64,000 nt of DNA from Cacajao melanocephalus (Eukaryota; Chordata; Mammalia; Primates; Pitheciidae). The notes beneath the pieces were generated by a model. It ran no database searches. It saw nothing but the letters and a program-made list of their open reading frames with translations, and had not been told where the DNA came from. The position numbers and the translations under genes are program-made. Shown in pieces: positions 25,675-37,807 of this stretch (position 1 is its first letter; every line of letters starts with the position of its first letter). Location of the stretch: positions 240,826 through 304,825 of the forward strand of contig CAUYLG010033152.1 in NCBI GenBank assembly GCA_963573385.1, read 5' to 3'.

Positions 25675-25831
25675 TGAATAAACTTTACTTTTTAGAGCAG
25701 CTTTAGGTTCACAGTAAAATTTAGCGAGAAATACAATTTCCATATACTCTATGTCTCCATCCAGACTCAATCTCCTCCACCATCAGCATCCCATACCACA
25801 GTCGTTCATCTGCTGCAACTGATCAACCTAC

Positions 25832-26318
25832 TGACAGGACACAATACCCCAAAATATGGCTCCCTGGCATTTGAGAAAACAGCAGGAACACCGAGGCCAT
25901 TCTCATGTTTCTTTCTTCCCCAAAGCAAGCCTTGAAACCTAGGAAGGTCACTCTCTAACCTTTCCCTCCTTTCTCCTCTGAGGATACTCAAGTATCCTAC
26001 ACTTTCCAGATGGAAAGAATGTCACATGGGGATGCCAAGAAGAATCTGAACAGACTGTGCCAAGCTTCAACCTGTTTGTTACCATTATTTCTTACTCTTC
26101 TATGCTTCGATCATACTTCTGAATGACTGTCCAAATAAATACACAGATTTCCCTGTTTTTGGGGGGTCTTCATTTCTGAATGCTCCTGTGTCACATAAAA
26201 CTTATACTAAATAAATTTGTATGTTTTTTCACTTGTTAATCTGTCTTTTCTTACAGGGGTTTCAGCCATGAATACTGTGATAAGTTAGGAAAAGATGTTC
26301 CTTTTTTTCTCCCCTATA
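25832..26318 (+). mobile_element. Solo LTR (ERV1 type) inside antisense L1
   Basis: This 487-bp element begins TGACAGG, ends CCCCTATA (expected CA decayed to TA) and is flanked by the 4-bp repeat CTAC (25828-25831 and 26319-26322). L1 sequence resumes exactly after the second copy. An AATAAA-like signal lies near 26210, and the 3' part is pyrimidine-rich as in the MER41/MER61/MER4 group. The subfamily is uncertain. Confidence 0.85.
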
Positions 26319-26379
26319 CTACCTTAACAAATCTTTATCATGCAAGGTCCATAGTTTATACTAAGTTTCACTCTTGAGG

Positions 26380-26680
<301 letters not shown>

Positions 26681-26844
26681 CACTGTTGGGGTTTTATATG
26701 TTATAGGCTTTGACAAATGTATGCGCCATATATCCAACATTGTAGTATCACCCAGAATAGTTTCACTGCCCTATAAATCCTCTGTGCTTCGCTTGTTTTT
26801 CTCTCTTTCCTTGATAAACCCTGGCACCCACTGGTCTTTTTTCT

Positions 26845-27105
<261 letters not shown>

Positions 27106-27270
27106 CTGGTCTTTTTTCTGTCTCCATAGTGTTAGCCTTTCTAGAACATAATGTAGTTGGAATGGTGTAGCATGTATGTAGCCTTTACAAATGACTTCTT
27201 CTATCTAGCAATATACATTTAACTTTGACCATGTATGTTTTTAATTTGACATCTAAAATTTTTCATCATA

Positions 27271-27689
27271 AGTTTAAATTATTTCAAAGTATACAACTTT
27301 TAGGATATTATGATATTGACATTTAAAAATAAAACAGTTATACGTATTAAAAGATAATTTTTTAAATGGGTAAAAGCATGACTCTCATATTGCTGTAAAA
27401 ATGAGCACGTTATATTTTATTTTCCCTGTTAATGAGGAAACTGAGAAGATGTTATAATCAGTTTAAAAAAGAATCCAAAGAACAGATAAATTTGTAAATT
27501 AGGAATGTGGAAATGAATATGCAAATAGAGGCCAAACTCTTTTTCTACAGAGGAAGGAAGGCTGCGCCTCCACTGAGCAGGATTCATCAGTGTGTCTAGA
27601 GAGAAAAATTATTTTATGTTGCTCTTAGTTATCTACAACTTAAGCACAATTATTGGCAAAAAAGAAGTTTTTAATACCCATTTTTAGAC
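27271..27689. other. No recognised feature
   Basis: AT-rich sequence. A weak MIR-like 'aatgaggaaactgag' appears near 27431. No gene is seen. Confidence 0.35.
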
Positions 27690-27860
27690 TGCATTCTAGC
27701 CTGGGCAATAGAATAAGAATCCCGTTCTCTCTCCCTCTTTCTCTTCCTCTTTCTTTCTCGCTTACATTCTTTTTTTTATTTCTTTCACTCTCACTTTCTT
27801 TCCTGTCTTTTTCTTTCTTTCAAAAATAAAAAAAAAGTAAAAAAAAAAAAAGAATTGTAA
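27690..27860 (+). repeat. Alu 3' fragment with long polypyrimidine tract
   Basis: A short Alu end (ctgcattctagcctgggc) runs into about 115 nt of nearly pure C/T (27720-27830) and then A-rich DNA. This fits an expanded, mutated Alu tail region. Confidence 0.6.
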
Positions 27861-28857
27861 AATAGACAACTCTTAGTTTTTGCTATACAACATTTTTTAA
27901 TGCAACCAAAGAATATAAAGCCAACAGCAATTTGATCTGCACTTACATATATATATATATATACTTAAATATTCAAAATATTATTTCCATTTGAAAGTTG
28001 TCTTTTTATATAATTTAGCTTGTAATATTTTACTTCATACTCCTCCCCAAAATATAAGGGTATTCAAACTAATTAATTTTTTTCCCCTAGGGTCATAGGC
28101 TTTAAGAGTTAATAATTTTGAGAGAGATTTAGTTAGCACTATAATAATCATTACTACACAATTGACAAAACATATATACACACATCAATTTTGAAAAAAT
28201 AGTTATTAAATACAAAAAGTAAAATTGTATTGCCAATCCATCTCTCAGTGAGATAGACTGTAGGGGTGGGGTGTCTTAGTTCTCAACATCATTTGCACGT
28301 GTATTTTGAAAGATTCTTTGTCACATCAGAAGGATATTTCCCCCTTTGGAACAATGCAATTAGAAAATTTAGGATGTGGGATGGGTAAGATATCTGAATT
28401 TCTTTGGAAAATTTAGGATAAGGCAACTATAACAGAGGAGGATCACAAGAGGAATCATGGATGGATCAATTTTTAAAAGGGATCCATAGAAAAAGTTGAG
28501 GATTCAGAAGTAAAACTTCTTTAAACTATCCATGCTTTAAGTAGACTCAAGAATTCATATATCTAGATTAAAGACTGCTGCCCTAAACTACCCAAAGATA
28601 ATCTAATCAGAGGCATTCTCCTCCTCTCATATTTCCCCCCTTTCTTTCCTTTAGTTGTGATCCCACTTCACAATGTGGTTATTCATAATAAAAACAAAAC
28701 AAAACTTCACTACCAAGAAAATTCTGGAGTGTACTCAGATTACAGATTTTACATATAGTAACCAACGCTTTTATAATTTAACTTTGCTTTAAAGCTGCCT
28801 AACTTATAATCTTTGCCCAACAAAACATCGATTTTAAAATGATAAGCAGCGTTAACA
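27861..28857. other. AT-rich interval, no recognised feature
   Basis: A short (TA)n run is present near 27945-27962. No gene or repeat family is supported. Confidence 0.4.
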
Positions 28858-29070
28858 AGAACTATATTGATTGCCTACATTGTGTCAGGCATTATACTGA
28901 GATATATTATTTGCTTCTCATATACTTTAATCTGGATTTTATAGATGAGAGTATCAAGGTTGGTTTAGCAAAATAGTATTCCATGTCCAAGGTCACACAA
29001 CTAGTAAAATAGGATTCAACATACATCCAGCTTCAAACTTTGTCCATCTAATCGTTGTACCATTCTGTTA
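28858..29070 (-). repeat. MIR SINE, antisense
   Basis: The blocks 'cctacattgtgtcaggc', 'ttatagatgagagtatcaag', 'caaggtcacacaactag' and 'cgttgtaccattctg' give the antisense MIR order from 3' to 5' end. Confidence 0.8.
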
Positions 29071-31625
29071 CGGTTCCTTGATTTCAAGTTGAAACTTTAT
29101 TCTTCCACATTTTAGAGGCTCTAATACTCTCTGTATTACATTTGATACTTATTTAAGTTTGAATGAATTCATTTTATATTGTGTTTTTCAAATTCCTCAT
29201 CTCTGAAATACTTGATTTGGACAAGTTGATTCTGAGGTTCTCTTCCAGGATAAAGCTCTATGGTTCTGTAACTTCTTTAGTCTACCACTTATTTGAAGCG
29301 TTTCAGATAAAACGGTTATTAGAATAACAAAATCAATCTGCTGGTCTTTTCGAGTTGACAAAAGCAGCTTCTCCAAGCTAAATCCCATTGTTATTTCATT
29401 CTGCCTCTTGCTTCTTGCCACTCCTTTCTCTTCTCAACTTTGTTAAAAGCTGCTTCTTTACATTTGTTGTTGTTGTTACTTTTATTGCCTGTTTACTGGT
29501 CACTGATTTGCAGAGTCAAGGAGACCTGCCGACCAATTATTTTGAAAGTTAGCTCTAGTACTTGTTAGCCTTTTCAGCAAAATAAGGCTCATACTATTAG
29601 AGAAAGTACTAGCTCCTCACCAGAGCTATTTCCTTAGGAAATTAAGTCTTAACAGAGAGAAAAACAACTCCAAAATATTTCTCTCATTCTTCTGCTGTGA
29701 GATCTAAAATATTTGATATTAGAGTTTTCCCTTTACGTGAAGGCACTGAAGTTTTGGTAAGATCCTTCTAAAATCCACATGTGATAAATGCATGAAGGGT
29801 GAGGGAACAGGATGAGGAGGGAAAGGAGAGTAAACTCTAATCGCTTAAGTTATTAAAATGATTTTACTTAAATAACCACTTCCCACAATCATGGAGACCC
29901 TGGGGGAACAGAGCACCAACCAGGTAAATTGTGAATGTGAAGACTGGAGAGTGCCTGATGAAGTGAGGGGTGGAATAACTCTTGGGAGTCAGAGAACAGC
30001 CTGAGGGCATTCTGGTGAAATGACAAATGGAACTGGGAACTTTGCCTACTTAACAATTTTGCCCAAGGCCAGCCTATCTATGGAGGTCATCTTCTTCAAC
30101 CCCAGACCTGCAGACTTGATTGCATCCAAACCGCATAGGACAGTTGGGTTCCTATTCAATACAAAAATATCTACAGTAAAGGAGATCCAGTAACCTTGGC
30201 CCAGAGAAAATTTATCACAAACTGTTTACTCCACAGTTTTGAAAGCATAAATACCCAAAGCCAGGCAATAATGACAACTCTTTTTAAAGGGTGCTACTGC
30301 CACTCTCTGAGATGACCCAGGTGCTGCACAAGCAATAAAAATACAATACACTTGCTCCTTTGCAAATTAAGCTGTGAAGATCTGCCTCAAACCTTCCAAA
30401 GAGATTTTTCAATGAAAGAGGAAGTGTCTGCATATTCAGCCCTGTGGTACACTAACAGCACCAAGATTTCTAATTAAAAAACCTGTTCTTACTAAAATAA
30501 CCCTCAGGCACACACATCTGCAGCAGAAACCCCCACTGATAACTGAATTTCGGTTATTTTAGAAGGGTGAGACCTTAGTAGAGGCATTGGGTAACAGATA
30601 AGAGTTTGGAGAAACATTGCACAGGAGAGGTACATACGTCTAAGCCTCTCTAATTTTCTAACGGTGGCTATGTCAGAATACCTAAGTACTTAATCAAAAA
30701 CAGTGCATTAGAAACTGAAATGGGGAAAGATTATGATTTATTCTACCCACCATCTCATTCTACTAGGGTGCATAAACTATTCCTAAAAGGCAGAAAACAG
30801 TACAAAAATATATCATCAAGAAATGTGTTCTTCTGCCTTTAACAATGCTTGCTGGCTGGGGCTCGCCTGACAGCAGTCTTGTTTATTAGTAGCTGCTTTA
30901 TTCCCGCATGAGGGGCAATAATGTTAACATGGATGGCAAGATACTAAACTTAAAATATGCATCGCCATGCAGAATTAAAGCAGAGATGCAAGTCCTCATT
31001 GCTCTATTCACCTATGGAGGAAAATATTAGCACACTACCTTAATTGGATTTTTCTATGATCAGTTTTTGAAAGTACATCATGCAACTCTAAAATATCACC
31101 ATAGGAAGTCAACATATATGCATGCAGCATTAGAAATCCTTTTATGCTCTCTTATGGTTAAAGAGAGGGATACAGATTACTTGATTTTCATTTGTCAGAT
31201 TTTTCTTCTTTTTAAAACAGACACGCAAGTCAATCATTTAAGGTGACTCCTTTTTAAACCTAATCCCACATTCATACAGCAAGCCTTAATGAGTCCACTA
31301 GGGGTAAACAAATTAGTCTCCAGGATGTATTATGCATTAATTAATCAAACTAATAGTATTGTATAATGTGCAATAGATGAAAATTAGGTCTAAGTACAAT
31401 ACTCACACACAAGAAGCAATCTGGAGAAAAATATGGAGTAATAAAGAAAAATCAGTTTCTACAAATACAAGTTAAATAGCTCTGCTTTCCCTCCCTATGT
31501 TTCAGGCCATTCAAAGGCAAACAGAGCATTCAAAGGTGGCCTTTACAGCTGAGATATCTATATCATATAAAAGTTGTGCGAATAGAAAAGCAGCTATGAG
31601 TAATAATACCTCCAGGTCTAGAGGA
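29071..31625. other. Longest repeat-poor stretch of the window
   Basis: No Alu, L1, LTR, L2 or MIR is recognised over about 2.5 kb. The part at 30840-31560 carries clustered homeodomain-like sites: CCTAATCCC at 31259-31267 and ATTAATTAAT at about 31336. No coding frame of note is present; a 37-codon ATG frame at 29891-30004 lacks support. A regulatory role is inference only. Confidence 0.4.
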
Positions 31626-31936
31626 AGGGTTGGCAAACTGTTCTGTTACCTGATTGTATGACTCAGGAACAAATGATTGTTTCTACATTTTCAAATGGTT
31701 GAGAAACATCAAAAGAAGAATAACATTTCTTGACATATAAAAATTACAGGAAATTCCAATTTCAATGTCTACAAATAAAATTTTATTGGGGTATAGTCAC
31801 ATAGGTTCCTTATATATTGTCTATAGTTGCTCTTACATTACAATAACTGGTTAAGTAGTTGTGACAGAGATCTTCTGGCCTTCAAACTCAAATATATTGA
31901 CTCTCTGGCTCTTTACAGAAAAAGTTTGTCAACCCT
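31626..31936. mobile_element. hAT-type miniature DNA transposon
   Basis: The ends form imperfect terminal inverted repeats (AGGGTTGGCAAACT... and ...AGTTTGTCAACCCT). The interior has 'ataaaattttattggggtatag' and 'tgactctctggctctttacag' blocks typical of a common mammalian hAT element. The family name is uncertain and no clean 8-bp duplication remains. Confidence 0.75.
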
Positions 31937-32070
31937 AGTCCAGAGAAAACAAAAATCTTCAGCAATGATCGCACTGGTGCATCCATGGTGTAAGGAGGCA
32001 TTTTAAACATGGGAGGCATTTAAACAGAAGGCAGATCCCATCTCATAAAATGCACTAGAAAGAATAAAAT

Positions 32071-32249
32071 CAGGTATGGTGGCAAGTGCCTGTAATTTCA
32101 GCCACTCAGGAGGCTGAGGCAGGAGAATTGCTTGAACTTGGGAGGTGGAGTCTTGCAGTGAGCCAAGACTGCGCCATTGCACTCCACCCTGGGGAACAAG
32201 ATTGAAACTCTGCCTCAAAAAAAAAAAAAAAAAAGAAAAGAAAAAGAAA
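32071..32249 (+). mobile_element. Alu right-arm fragment, sense
   Basis: A 5'-truncated Alu (right monomer and A-rich tail) is flanked by the perfect 13-bp target duplication gaaagaataaaat (32058-32070 and 32250-32262), so the truncation happened at insertion. Confidence 0.95.
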
Positions 32250-32262
32250 GAAAGAATAAAAT

Positions 32263-32734
32263 ATCACTTTTTGCTCCACCTGCCAAATTCCTCAGTCTAA
32301 CTCTGAGAAAAAAATCAGACAAAACTAAATAGAGGGAAAATATACAAATGTGTCCACCTGCACCTTAAAGAAAAGCCCAGCTCATGAAAGACAAAGGCAG
32401 TCTGAAAAATGGGTCCAGACTAAAGACCACCAGAGAGACAGAGCAACCCAATTCGGCTTGTGGCCTTGGATTGGAATGTGGACCAGATCTTTAAATAATT
32501 TTTTTTTGCCACAAAGTATATTATTGCAATATTTGGGTAAAATTTAAATAAATATTAGTGATTACAGTATTGTCCCAAAGATAGTTTTCTGTTTTTGATA
32601 ATTATAATAGGGGTATATAGGAGGACATTATGGCTCTTAGTAGGAAACACACACACAGAAGTATTTGGCACTTCATAGATACTGTGTTTTTTACAAACTG
32701 AAGATAATAGGGCTCCATGTGTATCATTATCCTC
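32263..32734. other. Unassigned interval with a short Tigger-like fragment
   Basis: No gene is seen. Positions 32668-32699 are identical over 32 bp to 34511-34542 inside the Tigger1 element downstream. Confidence 0.4.
32668..32699 (+). repeat. Tigger1-like fragment, 32 bp identical to 34511-34542
   Basis: This perfect 32-bp match begins gcacttcatagat and ends tttacaaact. It includes positions where I believe the Tigger1 consensus differs. Flanking similarity stops quickly on both sides. Confidence 0.7.
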
Positions 32735-32945
32735 AAGCGTTTTAGTGAAAAAATGTGTGTGTGTGTGTATGCAGTATATATGGATATAGACATGCATACT
32801 ATGTGTGTATATAGAGAGAAGGAGAATATGCAAATTTGGCAAAATGATAACAAAAACATCTGGATAAGGGATATAATGCAATTGTTTGTATATTTCTTAC
32901 AACTTTTCTATAAGTCTGAAATTATTTAAAAGTTAAAAGGTTTTT
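32735..32945 (+). mobile_element. Old L1 (L1M) 3' end, sense
   Basis: 'gaatatgcaaatttggc' followed by 'cttacaacttttctataag' and a terminal 'aaattatttaaaagttaaaag' matches old L1 3' ends. A short (TG)n run lies at its start. Confidence 0.65.
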
Positions 32946-33560
32946 AAAAATAGAGAAGAGAACTTCTAATTGCTCCTCCATGCTCATGAATGTGAGCTCT
33001 ATGGGGCCATCTCTCCATCTCCATTTTATTAGTAATATTTGGGTTCTGAGTTCTTAAATGATAGGGTGACTTTGTACTCTAACAATGTAACCAGTCTGGA
33101 ATTACCTTTCCCAGATCTCCCCTCCTGCGTGGTTTAGAGTCAGTGCTGGACACAAGGAACTCATACAAAATGTGGGAGTGAGAAGAGAAGTAGCAGCTGT
33201 TATATGTGCCCTGAAAGCCAGTGCCGAGTGCAGGTACTGTGGCAGCTCACATTCTCTTACTGACCTGGTAGTTCACCTTGTTGGTGTGAGACATCAACCA
33301 GACCCACAGGTCTTCCAGCTCCCACCAGACCTCCTTCTGCAGCTTCTTCTAGTCCTGGGCCAATGTGTGTACAACTTTGCACTACAGAAAAAGCTACAGA
33401 AAATGCTTCTGTAGAAGACTACAGAAAAAGCTATTCCTGTTGGTCACCATGGCAGCAGTTGCTGGCCATGAGGGATAGACGTGGACTCATTTGTCCTTGC
33501 TGTCATCCACATCCCACTCTTCTTTACTGTCTCTACCTGCACTCAAGAGTTGTACAAGGT
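32946..33560. other. Unassigned block with short direct repeat and hairpin
   Basis: A somewhat GC-richer stretch of unknown origin. A 15-bp direct repeat (actacagaaaaagct at 33381-33395 and 33418-33432) encloses an 8-bp perfect hairpin (33394-33414). It may be an old repeat I do not recognise. Confidence 0.4.
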
Positions 33561-33575
33561 CTAATCTCTATTTCA

Positions 33576-33885
<310 letters not shown>

Positions 33886-33917
33886 CTCATCTCTATTTTA
33901 AAAGAAACTTTATTCTA

Positions 33918-34230
33918 GGGCTGTGTGCAGTGGCTCAGGCCTGTAATCCCAGAACTTTGGGAGGTTGAGGGGGGCGGATCACTTGAGGCCAGGAGTTAGA
34001 AGACCAGCCTGGCCAACATGACAATATCCTCTCTCTACTAAGAAAACAAAGACAAAAAATTAGCCAGGCATGGTAGTATGCACCTGTAATCCCAACTATT
34101 CAGGAGGCTGAGGCATGAGAGTTGCTTGAACCTGGGAGATGGAGTTTGCAGTGCACCGAAATTGTGCCACTGCACTCCAGCTAGTGCAACAGAGCGAGAC
34201 CTAGCTCAAAAAACGAAACAAAACAAAACA
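33918..34230 (+). mobile_element. Alu, sense, head-to-head with the preceding Alu
   Basis: A full dimeric Alu with a CAAAACAAAACA tail. Its 5' end lies only 32 bp from the 5' end of the antisense Alu at 33576-33885, giving an inverted Alu pair. Confidence 0.96.
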
Positions 34231-34475
34231 GAATGCTTATTCTATATCACCTTAGTGGCACTGTTTCTTTGGTTGAATTTGGCTCATATCCTTAGTTTCC
34301 TGAAACAGAGCAAAGGTCACCTAAGCAATCTCTTCATTTGTCCATCTCAACTCAAGCCTCACATCATTACCTTATCCATTGAAAGCATCTTATTACCTAG
34401 AACTCCCAGGAGAGTGTACTAAGAACTGCATAATAAATAAAAATGAATAAAATCACCATTTGTTGTGTGCTTATA

Positions 34476-36815
34476 TAGGCATACCTCATTTCATTGCACT
34501 TCACTTTATAGCACTTCATAGATACTGTGTTTTTTACAAACTAAATATCTGTGGCAACCCTGCATGAAGCAAATCCATAGGCACCATTTTTTCCCAGCAG
34601 CATGTGCTCGCTTTGGGTCTCTGTTACATTTTTGTAATTTTTGCAAACTTGCAAGCTTTTTCATTATTATTATATTTGTTATGGTGATATGTGATCAGTG
34701 ATCTTTGTGGTTACCATTGCAACCGTTTTGTGGATACCATGAACTGGATTCAGGTAAGACAGTAAACTTAATTGATGAATGTTGTGTGTGTTCTGACTGA
34801 TTCATTGACTGGCCATTCAGCCATCTCTCTCCTTCTCCTCAGTCCTTGCTGCTTCCTGAGATACAATAATGTTGAAGTTAGGCCAATTAATAACCCTACA
34901 ATGACTTTTAAGTGTTCAAGTGAAAGAAAGATTCTCACATCTCTTTAAATAAAAAAACCAGAAATGATTAAGCTTAGTGAGGAAGGAATGTTGAAAACTG
35001 AGACAGGCTGAACACCAGGCCCCATGAGCCAAACAGTTAGGTAAAAGGTCTTGAAAGAAATCAGAAGTACTACTCTGGTGAACGCATGAATGATGAAAAG
35101 GCAAAACAGCCTATTGCTGATGTTGATGAATTTTAGTGGTCTGGATAGAACAAACCAGACACAACATTTCCTTAAGCCAGAGCCTACTCCAAAGCAAAGC
35201 CTTAACTCTCTTCAATTCTATGAAGCCTGATGAGGAAGCTTCAGAAGAAAAGTTTGAAGCTTAGCAGAGGTTGATTCATAAGGTTTAGGAAAGAAGCTGT
35301 CTCCATGACATAAAAGTACAAGGTAAAGGAGCAAGCACTGATGTAGAAGTTGCACATGTTATCTAGAAGATCTAGCTAAGATAACTGGTGAAGGTGGCTA
35401 CATAAAACAACAGATTCTCCCTGTAGATTAAACAGATTTATGTTGGAAGGAGATGCCACCTAGGACTTTCATAGCTAGAGAGGAGAAGTCAATGACTGGC
35501 TCCAAAGCCTCAAAGGACAGGCTGACGCTCTTGTTAGAGGCTAATGTGGCTGGTGACTTGAAGTTGAAGCCAATGCTTATGCAATGTTCTGAAAGTCCTA
35601 GGACTCTTAAGAATTAATAATCACTCACTTGTGCTCTATAAATGGAACAATAAAGTCTGGATGGCAGCACATCTGTTTATAAAATAGTTTACTGAATATT
35701 TTAAACCTGCTATTGAGACCTACTGCTCAGAAAAAAAGATTACTTCAAAATATTTCTGCTCATCGACAAGGCAGCTAGTCACCCAAGAGTTCTGATGGAG
35801 ATATAGAAGGAAATTAATGTTTTCATGCCTGCTAACACAGACTCTATTCTACAGCCCCTGGTTCAAGGAGTAATTTTGATTTTCAAGTCTTTTTATTTAA
35901 GAAATACATTTTGAAAGGTATAGCTATCATTAATAGTGATTCTTCTGATCACTCTGATTCTGGGAAAAAAACTGAAAACTTTCTGGAAAGGATTTACCAT
36001 TATAGATGACTTTAAGAACATTCATGACTCATGGGAGGAAGTCAAAATATCAACATTAACAAGAGGTTTGAAGAAGTTGATTCTGAGCCTCATGGATGAC
36101 TTTAAGGTTTTAAGACTTTGAGGTTTCAGTGGTGGAGGTAACTGCAGATGTGGCAGAAATAGCAAGAAAATTAGAATTAGAAGGAAAGCCTAAAGATGTG
36201 ACCGAATTGCTGTAATCTCAAGATAAAATATGAACAAATGGGGAATTATTTCTTATGGAGGAGCATAGTTTTTTGGGATGGAATCTATTTCTGGTAAACA
36301 GTCTCTGAACATTGTTGCAATGAAATTAAGAGATTTCAGTTGATAAAGCAGCAGTGGGATTTGAGAAGATTGAGTCCAATTTTGAAAGAAGTTCTACTGT
36401 TCGTAAAAGGCTATCAAACAGTATGGCATGCTACAGAGAAATCTTTCTTGAAACGAAGAGTCAATTAATGTAGCAAACTTCATAGTTGTCTTATTTTAGG
36501 AAATTGCCACAGACACATCAACCTTCAGCAACTACCAGTCAGTAGCTATCATCATCTAGGTAAGACCAACAAAAGGATAACAAATCACTGAAGGCTCAGA
36601 TGACCACTGACAATTTTTAGAAATATTTTTAATTAAGGAATGTCCAATATTTTTCTGATATAATGCCACTGTACTCTTAATAGACTATGATATGATATAA
36701 ACATAAATTTTATATGCATTGGAAAACAAAAATAAAATTAATGTGACTTTCTTGTGATACTCACTTTATTACGGTGGTCCAGAACCAAGCCTACAATATA
36801 TTCGAGGTATGCCTG
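34476..36815 (+). mobile_element. Tigger1 DNA transposon, near full length
   Basis: This 2,340-bp element begins TAGGCATACCTC, ends GAGGTATGCCTG and is flanked by TA dinucleotides (34474-34475 and 36816-36817), as expected for Tc1/mariner (pogo) transposition. Its sequence is collinear with Tigger1 throughout (about 2.4 kb in full-length copies), with only scattered small indels. The transposase frame it contains is broken (see 34901-36610). Confidence 0.95.
34901..36610 (+). pseudogene. Dead Tigger1 transposase (pogo-like, DDE/D type)
   Basis: The start ATG at 34901 is preserved and opens MTFKCSSERKIL, but a TAA at about 34946 and many later indels and stops destroy the frame. The order of the family is still readable: an N-terminal helix-turn-helix DNA-binding region (near 34950-35350), then the catalytic core. 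At about 35427 a GTAGAT encodes an Asp-containing segment directly followed by a TAA stop. Near 35755 'ctgctcatcgac' retains an LLID motif. A longer fragment stays open at 35936-36121. The frame ends near TGA 36608-36610. In intact relatives this protein binds the terminal repeats in the nucleus and moves the element by cut and paste. This copy cannot encode it. Confidence 0.9.
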
Positions 36816-36869
36816 TATGTGAAAAATTTTGTGGCATACATTATTTCTAGAAACCCCTAACACCCCACA

Positions 36870-37025
36870 TAGCTAGTTATTATCCCTGTTTCTATAGATG
36901 AGAAACTGAGGGTCAGAGAGGTGAAGTCAACTGTCTATCTCAGATAAGAAATGATGAAGCTGGAACTCAAATGCAGTTCTGTTAACATCTCAAGTTCCTA
37001 TATTCTAATTGCACCAAGCTGTCAT
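36870..37025 (-). repeat. MIR SINE, antisense
   Basis: 'ctatagatgagaaactgagg', 'gagaggtgaagtc' and 'ctggaactcaaatgc' are antisense MIR blocks, ending 'ctaattgcaccaagctgtc'. Confidence 0.8.
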
Positions 37026-37354
37026 CTTAGGAAAAAGAGGTAGCCCTCTTGTCCTCCAGAGGATATTTACTTTGTGACTGCCCAGAAATTAATCCCAATA
37101 TTTCATTTTTCCTTATTTAGGTCATAGAGTTATATATTTCAAGAGATACAGCAACTGGATATCTATTTTCATTTTAAGGCAGTCCTTCTGTTCTAGAAAA
37201 CAGAATACCAATAATTCTTTATTTATACAAGAAATATCACAAAACCCTCCACAGAAGAACTATTTAGTTGGTCTCAACGTATAGCTGGTTTTGCTTAATT
37301 TTTTTGATCTGCAGAATATTTTACTATTCTACAAACATTTTACTAAATTCAACA

Positions 37355-37510
37355 GTTTTTTGATATACTTCTACATGTATGATCTCATTTAAGCTTTATA
37401 ATAATGAACCTAAAGAATATATAGAATTTGTATTATTTGTGCTTGTTTTACAGATGTAGAGATTAAATCCTAAAAGATTACATAAATTACCTCAAGTGGA
37501 ATCTGTTCTT
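37355..37510 (-). repeat. MIR SINE, antisense
   Basis: 'catgtatgatctcatttaag', 'ttacagatgtagagatt' and 'ttacataaattacctc' follow the antisense MIR order. Confidence 0.7.
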
Positions 37511-37782
37511 TTTAATCTATCTAGTTTCCTTTCTCCTTTAATCTTATAAGAGCACCCAGATTTTGCTTGAAGACTACCCTCTTAGGGTTTGCCCAGGGCT
37601 GGCTCCATCCATCATAACTAGCAATAGACATATTATCCAGGCCTGGAAATTCATCACATACCATGCACTCAATCACAATGATGTGTTTAAAATGGGCATA
37701 TATAACCCAGGCCAATTTATTCAGGGCTAATCCCAGAAGGAAGACAATGAAGGGAGCACCCTCATTCCTAGAACTTGGAGCT

Positions 37783-37807
37783 AAAAAAAAAAAAAAAAAA
37801 AAAAAAA
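37783..37807 (+). repeat. (A)25 homopolymer
   Basis: An uninterrupted run of 25 A follows 'cttggagct' and is not attached to a recognisable Alu or L1. It could be the tail of an unrecognised retrocopy. Confidence 0.95.

Noticed and set aside
29891..30004. 37-codon frame starting METLGEQ with a GTAAAT after an AACCAG
   Set aside because: It is too short, no family is recognised, the context has no acceptor, and the frame runs on without any coding signature. Worth only a conservation check.
35936..36121. 61-codon open frame in the Tigger1 element
   Set aside because: A surviving piece of a multiply disrupted transposase. There is no evidence of a domesticated exon.
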